Source: Agrostemma githago (Eukaryota; Streptophyta; Magnoliopsida; Caryophyllales; Caryophyllaceae). From it: a stretch of 64,000 nucleotides of DNA. Below are positions 60,471 through 64,000 of this stretch, one piece after another. Numbering within the stretch: the first letter of the stretch is position 1; each line of letters starts with the position of its first letter. Under the pieces are notes generated by a model. The model worked only from the letters and a program-made list of their open reading frames with translations. It did no database searches and was not told the origin of the DNA. Position numbers and translations under genes: made by a program. The stretch is taken from NCBI GenBank assembly GCA_958450325.1, contig OY288243.1, positions 40,961,378 through 41,025,377 of the forward strand, read 5' to 3'.

Positions 60471-62039
60471 ACATCTCCGTCTCAAAAACAACCTCACTAT
60501 CTCACTGCATCATCTCCCTCAACTCCAGAAAATCGCACAATACACTCATGGCACATGAATCACACAACCCGACATATAGACGACATAGTTATAAGTCGAT
60601 AACACTGAATCATCAGCGCAATTGAAAATCAGCTACAAGCACATTTGAAAACGAACCAAGCTACCCGTACCAAACCATACTAGTAAACCAACTCCAATAT
60701 AGTTAATACAGACCTCCAACCATCAAATTATCAGACATCCGCTAAAGAAATCAACACCAACTGTGAAACAAAACTCCCAACATGAATCGACCACCACCTT
60801 GACACAAATCAACCCACACTTCCAACTACAGAGGACAATCTCACTTCAAGCCTGAATAAAGAGACAAAGACAGAAAATTAATACCCAATTTGCGCGAGTC
60901 ACTCGGAAACACTGAAGCTGACTAGCTCCCCAACCACGGCAGAACTCCGGTCGATTTTTTTTTTTCTTTTCTTGGCCCTCCAACTTGGACACTCCAATTA
61001 ATCATGATTTTTCTTGAGAAAGCTTGAGATACCACTGAATCTTAGAGACCGTGGACTGACCAGCGACGACAGCTGCCTGACGGCCCACCAATGGCGAACT
61101 GACCGGCTACCTCACGGACAGACACATAGATGGACCGGCAGCAACAACCCACGCGACAAACTCCTACGCCTGAACACTCACCGGGCCACCACCACTGACG
61201 ACGGAGAAACGACCGACGACGACTGACGTCGACGAACACGGACCAACAGGAAGGAAAGGGGTGGAGATTAATGGGTTTAGATTTTGAAATTGATTTGGGG
61301 AGAAGGGGAATTAGGGTTAGGAAATTGGGGGATAGGAGAAGAAGTTGATTTAATTGATTAGGAGAAGAAGTTGATTAGGGTTGTAGGAGTAGATTTGGAT
61401 TTAGGAATATGATGAAATTAGGGATGAATTGAAAAAGTTGAGGTTTGGTTGGGAAAATTAGAGGGGGGATGAAGAGGAAGAAGAAAATTATGATGAAGAT
61501 GGGAAACCTGGGTAGTGAGCGTGGTTTTTTTTTTCTTTTTTTTTTTTTAATAATAGAAAAGCAGACCTGTATCAGTAAGAAGCGCGCGTCTTGCGTCAGT
61601 CATATGCGACTCGCTTGGAAGCCTGATGTTTCATTCCTCAAAGACGAATTTCTTCAATTTTTCTCCGATTTTTGGTACTCTGTCATGCTAGTCGCCCCAC
61701 CCTCATGCTAGTCGCATGGATTCCTGAAAAAAAAATCCAGCTTTCTCGTTCCTACAAGTACTAAAAATTAGGACTCGACTTAAAATTAGAAATAAATATA
61801 TTTATGAATTATTCTACGAAAAATACAAAAACGATTATGAATCTAATATTATGACAAACAAAAAACCCTTAATAAAATTTGAAAATAAATAAATAAAATA
61901 AAAATAAAACCATACCAGACATGGGTTGCCTCCCGGAAGCGCTTTTGTTTAATGTCGTTCGCTCGACTTCTTGCAGAAAACTGACCCGTATTAAAATAGT
62001 ACTAAATTACTTACCTCAACCGACAATGGAGTAATCGAG
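60471..62039 (-). mobile_element. V internal region with gene-like, GC-richer insert
   Basis: Minus-strand sequence downstream of the V gag. 60900-61450 is richer in GC than its surroundings and on the minus strand resembles the start of an ordinary plant gene: TTCCTAACCCTAATTCCCC, then a CGTCGTCGGTCG-rich stretch with a GTGAGT donor-like site near 61180, and an acceptor-like TTTATTCAG near 60850. A 65-codon open frame at 61042-61239 has no known domain. Near 61926-61950 lies GGGTTGCCTCCCGGAAGCGC. No function can be assigned. Confidence 0.45.
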
Positions 62040-63332
62040 TTAAGTGAATGTTACATTAGGCACGGAACAACTCAATGCCCTGAGCAATCGATCAAAAATA
62101 CTAGCAAATAGATTAGAATAGTGACGATAAGAGATAAAAATCAACTGACACCACCTGTAAATAAGTAGGTCATAATAATCTTGCGATGAACGTCTTTCCG
62201 ACCCTATATGCCCAAAAAATGAATTCATATCAATGTACTCCTCTTTATAAGATGGATTTTTCATGGGTATAGTCAAATAGGCTCGAGGGTCGACATAAAA
62301 CATTCCTGGAATTAACACCAATGAAGACTCGAAAGGTATCGGTGGTGGTTTTTCCTTGTGAATATAAGATTCAGTATTCATGCCATCTATTTCTTCCACC
62401 TTTTCATCACCGTTCATGCTCATTAATTCATTTCTCTTAGGGAAATCGTCTTTCGGCTCATCAAAAACAATTATCTCCTCTTCTCCTACTCCAACTTCCA
62501 TAGTCTCCTCAATGGTCACACTTATTTCCTCTTGCTCATTCTCAACAATCATAACTAGAGAATCCTCCAAGACTGAAACATCACTCGTATCATTGTGACT
62601 TAAGAAATCTTCCATAATGCGTGTTTCGTCAGTGCAAGAGTAATCAATATGGGTAGAAACTGTGGAAGAGGGTGGGGAGTATATCGAATCATCATAGTCA
62701 TCTTCCTCGTCATCCCAAAAACCATCATCACTATCAACATCACACTCTTTATAAGAGTGACCTACCAAATTGGGTTCAAGAGGGAGAGTGTCATCAAACT
62801 CTATGTTCTCAATAACTCCGGACTCCTTAACATTAAGAGAAAACTCATCATGTGTCTCAAGTCTATCATTAGATGCCGTTAATTGCACTACATGACTCTC
62901 AAGGTTCTGGATACTAGCATTGTTCACTTGCCCGTATTGAGTCATACTAGCTTGAAGGGTCATCTGAGCAGTAATCAGGTCTCTAATCATGTCTTCCGTG
63001 GATATACGAGATTCATGTTGGGTGTTCAAATTTTTATTGAGACTCATTGAAGGTGTTCTAGAACGTGAGTTTTCCAACTCCCATTCTTCAGTGTCGTGAG
63101 CCAAGTATATGAAAAGTTCCCACTTTTCCTCATAACTAAGTCCGTTAACGAATCTCCCCTCACTTAAATAATCAACATGCATCAAAGTTTCATCATTTAA
63201 TCCATTGTATACCACATGACAAAGTTCCCAAATTTGATATCGGTGACGACATCTAGAGACATACTCACTCAATCTATCAAAATATTTGTAAAACAGTTCA
63301 TGCTCATATTGAGGGAAATATTTAGTCGCCAT
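62040..63332 (-). CDS. V gag-like protein
   Basis: 430 codons from ATG at 63332, about 140 nt downstream of the primer site. Residues about 1-85 resemble the Athila/Tat Gag core: a FYKYFDRLSEYVSRC helix, then YQIWELCHVVYNGLNDETL and LSYEEKWELFIYLA, in the order seen in Athila Gag (an FxxxWxRF..C segment, a FYxGL segment, an A/S-EE segment). A short helical part NLESHVVQL follows at about 165. The C-terminal half is very acidic (DDGFWDDEEDDYDD at about 207). No CCHC knuckle and no protease follow. It is intact, which is unusual for an otherwise empty element and hints at selection or youth. Confidence 0.65.
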   Translation of the reverse strand: MATKYFPQYEHELFYKYFDRLSEYVSRCRHRYQIWELCHVVYNGLNDETLMHVDYLSEGRFVNGLSYEEKWELFIYLAHDTEEWELENSRSRTPSMSLNKNLNTQHESRISTEDMIRDLITAQMTLQASMTQYGQVNNASIQNLESHVVQLTASNDRLETHDEFSLNVKESGVIENIEFDDTLPLEPNLVGHSYKECDVDSDDGFWDDEEDDYDDSIYSPPSSTVSTHIDYSCTDETRIMEDFLSHNDTSDVSVLEDSLVMIVENEQEEISVTIEETMEVGVGEEEIIVFDEPKDDFPKRNELMSMNGDEKVEEIDGMNTESYIHKEKPPPIPFESSLVLIPGMFYVDPRAYLTIPMKNPSYKEEYIDMNSFFGHIGSERRSSQDYYDLLIYRWCQLIFISYRHYSNLFASIFDRLLRALSCSVPNVTFT

Positions 63333-63470
63333 CTATCAGGTAAACTAAGACTCACTAGAAACACTCAACAAAAATTAAAACTAAACTAGACTCTAAAAAA
63401 AATAACGACTAAAAAAAACTACTCGTAACTAACTAAAAATCTCTACAGTAACACACAAAAATAATTAACG

Positions 63471-63493
63471 CCAAGTCCCCGGCAACGGCGCCA
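63471..63493 (-). promoter_or_regulatory. Primer binding site of V
   Basis: Minus strand TGGCGCCGTTGCCGGGGACT and onward, five bases from the LTR end. This is the primer site typical of Athila/Tat-type plant elements. Confidence 0.9.
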
Positions 63494-63498
63494 AAATT

Positions 63499-64000
63499 TG
63501 ACAGGCTAAAGTCGTATGCCTCAAATTACTAATTTATAATCACTTATAACCAACTAACTAAAGCAATAGTATAATGGAAATAAGGGTCGAACCCACAGAG
63601 AATTGGACTAATTATAATTGTGTACTAATGTAGAACAATAATAAACTAATTAATTAAACAATAAATATGGGGAGTTTTGATTGATTTTCTAACAACTAAA
63701 ACTGATAAAGATAAAAACTTTAAGTAAATCAAATGAGTAAAACGGTCTCGGGTCAAGTACAAATCCACAACTTAATCACAATTGATAATCGAAATCCGGT
63801 TCAAATTATCATTCTTGACTACTTTATCGTGAATCGAAGATTCTAATTCTCCTTACGAATAACTAATTAAAACGTATCCCGTTCTTAATTATATCTAACT
63901 GTTAAACAACCTAAACAATCCAGTTCTAGATTTAATTCAACAGCAGCATTAATAAATAGAGAATTCGATAAAGATAAATAAACACATACAATCCAGTTGT
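63499..64000 (-). repeat. 5' LTR of V (cut by window end)
   Basis: First 502 bp as read on the plus strand, starting TGACAGGCTAAAGTCGTATG and matching 24903-25406 with about six differences, including a 2-bp length change near 63976. Confidence 0.9.

Larger units (their letters stand above)
24903..64000 (-). mobile_element. Element V: Athila/Tat-type LTR element with gag only, hosting X
   Basis: Minus-strand element whose 3' LTR is at 24903-26165 and whose 5' LTR (63499 onward) runs off the window. Primer site TGGCGCCGTTGCCGGGGACTTGG lies at 63471-63493. Only about 4 kb of internal sequence remains after removing X (27173-60465 plus one CACTC copy), and the only gene in it is a gag-like frame. 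No protease, RT or integrase is seen, so V looks non-autonomous. Confidence 0.85.

Noticed and set aside
1..64000. Host genes, tRNA genes, CRISPR arrays, bacterial operons
   Set aside because: Every stretch is accounted for by retrotransposon sequence or LTRs; no spacer-repeat array and no cloverleaf was recognised by eye. A tRNA scan was not possible here.

Overview
This window is a piece of plant nuclear genome made, as far as I can read it, entirely of transposable elements. I see no host gene, tRNA, rRNA, CRISPR array or bacterial-style operon. The evidence for a plant is the mix of elements: L1-type LINEs whose ORF1 carries DUF4283 and a CCHC knuckle, a Ty1/copia element primed by initiator Met tRNA, Ty3/gypsy chromovirus (Tekay/Del-like) elements, an Athila/Tat-type element with a TGGCGCCGTTGCC primer site, and Tat/Ogre-like elements with a TGGTGACTCCGCT primer site. 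A eudicot is likely. The species cannot be read from the sequence.

Left part (1-22039). Two minus-strand Tat/Ogre-like elements, T1 and T2, each show a 5' LTR, a primer site and a long repetitive leader. The T1 LTR (1663-8921) is interrupted by a full-length LINE with 17-bp target duplications (body 2922-7607). The T2 LTR (13657-20344) is interrupted by a nearly intact copia element (15378-20248) whose two LTRs read as identical. Between them lie a decayed LINE fragment (8922-10305), an oppositely oriented LTR piece T3 (10306-11352) and a rearranged LTR scrap (11353-11484). A second, unrelated LINE fragment fills 20345-22039.

Right part (22040-64000). This is a Russian doll of LTR elements that can be resolved by target duplications. 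LTR W (22040-24902) is cut by minus-strand Athila-like element V (24903 to beyond 64000). V is cut at CACTC by X (27173-60465), a large element without gag-pol. The 5' LTR of X is cut at TGCCT by Y (30049-39980), an autonomous-type chromovirus with gag, protease, RT, RNase H, integrase and chromodomain. The 3' LTR of X carries a second Y LTR at the same nucleotide, and that Y LTR is cut at TCAGC by Z (48406-60184), another element without gag-pol.

How the parts may work together. W, X, Y and Z share LTR ends (TGTAACACC...). For X, Y and Z I also read TTACA 3' ends, a Met-tRNA primer site and the polypurine-tract environment, so Y-type proteins are the obvious candidate to mobilise X and Z. 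X keeps only a start-like remnant of gag and the last codons of pol. The least expected signals are: (1) a short acidic reading frame of 16-19 codons in the LTRs of all four families, whose differences between X and Y are almost all synonymous, bounded by AG and GTAAC splice-like sites in matching phase; (2) an 80-bp GT-AG intron candidate that fuses Y gag to pol exactly in frame; and (3) the same Y insertion site in both LTRs of X.
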